From Psychrobacter sp. (GTDB lineage Bacteria; Pseudomonadota; Gammaproteobacteria; Pseudomonadales; Moraxellaceae), in the NCBI GenBank assembly GCA_012270355.1, contig JAAXIL010000239.1, forward strand, positions 1 through 5,619: a DNA stretch of 5,619 nucleotides. Reading direction: 5' to 3'. Positions 5,226 to 5,619 of the stretch are shown in pieces. Both the position numbers and the translations under genes were made by a program. How positions within the stretch are numbered: the stretch's first letter is position 1; every line of letters starts with the position of its first letter. A model generated the notes under the pieces. That model had not been told where the DNA came from, made no database searches, and saw only the letters and a list, made by a program, of their open reading frames with translations.

Positions 5226-5619
5226 ATGTCGATAGAATTAGAGTGTCAATTTGGTCAAACAACGTTAGGCGGGATACTCGCCATTGGTCTCACCAGCGGT
5301 TTGATTGGCAGTTTGGTTGGATGTGCCGAGCAAGACAACCCTTATGCTCAAACTGTCGAGGCAGAGGGTAGTGGTGTTTCGCAAGGCTCAGAAGCAGATG
5401 ATCGCTCTAATTGGCAACCTAACACGGTAGGCGTGCGACGTACCGAGCCAGCGAGTGTCAATCGTCATGCACTTGAACAAGGCAAAGAGGTGGCAGAAGC
5501 TATTGAAATCAGTAAAGCTCGACTGGCGTCAAAAAGCCCTGACATTTGCCCAAAGTTGCTCGAAAAGACGGTGGACAGTAACACCATCGTTCGCACCAAA
5601 GAAATCATGCGAACGACGC
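5226..5619 (+). CDS. Putative lipoprotein of unknown function (5' part only, runs off the right edge)
   Basis: The frame is open for 131 codons to the window's end. The N-terminus reads as a lipoprotein signal peptide: a hydrophobic run (about residues 14-31, LGGILAIGLTSGLIGSLV) ends in the lipobox LVGC. The lipidated residue would be Cys33, followed by Ala-Glu. The absence of Asp at +2 predicts outer-membrane sorting by Lol. The next 45 or so residues are polar and acidic, then a probably helical, charged segment begins (HALEQGKEVAEAIEISKARL, 81-100), followed by a single Cys108. I do not recognise the family. The ATG at 5226 has a GGAG ten bases upstream, but from there the region before the hydrophobic run has no Lys or Arg and two Glu, which is unusual. 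An in-frame ATG at 5193, one base after the peptidase stop, would add a strongly basic 11-residue start. The 34-base gap suggests co-transcription with the peptidase. Confidence 0.7.
   Translation, partial: MSIELECQFGQTTLGGILAIGLTSGLIGSLVGCAEQDNPYAQTVEAEGSGVSQGSEADDRSNWQPNTVGVRRTEPASVNRHALEQGKEVAEAIEISKARLASKSPDICPKLLEKTVDSNTIVRTKEIMRTT

Noticed and set aside
5193..5228. Twin-arginine (Tat) export signal in the extended lipoprotein N-terminus
   Set aside because: An RR pair is present, but the following residues (TRKMSIELE) lack the hydrophobic FLK-like part of the motif, and the hydrophobic run is too far away.

Overview
The window looks like ordinary chromosome from a gammaproteobacterium of the Moraxellaceae (Moraxella or a close relative). 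This is inferred from the moderate GC content, the coding style and the overall look of the RodA and radical SAM proteins; no marker gene in the window proves it. It holds three complete minus-strand genes, the 5' end of a fourth at the left edge, one complete plus-strand gene, and the 5' end of another at the right edge. There are no RNA genes, insertion sequences, phage genes or CRISPR arrays, and no gene-free stretch exceeds 300 bases.

Left part, minus strand (positions 1-1178): a short-chain dehydrogenase/reductase of the NADP(H)-preferring type is followed 148 bases downstream by the start of an NfsB-like FMN nitroreductase that runs off the left edge. Both have clear Shine-Dalgarno sequences. 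They may form a small redox module, but the gap is wide enough for a separate promoter.

Centre, minus strand (1315-3837): a radical SAM protein of the 'putative DNA modification/repair' family (the family usually paired with a uracil-DNA-glycosylase-like partner) lies downstream of rodA, the SEDS peptidoglycan glycosyltransferase of the elongasome. Between them is a perfect 8-bp-stem palindrome just after the rodA stop codon. The radical SAM protein carries a C-terminal helix-hairpin-helix-like segment. It ends in QLGLF, a near match to the bacterial sliding-clamp-binding consensus. Its usual partner gene is not in the window, and neither is the usual rodA neighbour mrdA (PBP2).

Right part, plus strand (4073-5619): divergent from rodA across about 235 bases of regulatory DNA is an exported M15-family (MepK/DUF882-like) metallopeptidase with the zinc ligands HX6D and H intact. 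After 34 bases comes the start of a predicted lipoprotein of unknown function that runs off the right edge. A peptidoglycan synthase (RodA) and a likely peptidoglycan hydrolase therefore share one intergenic region, which contains a 19-bp tandem repeat.

No clearly new system was found. The points most worth checking are the terminal clamp-binding-like motif of the radical SAM protein, the M15 peptidase/lipoprotein pair facing rodA, and several uncertain start sites.
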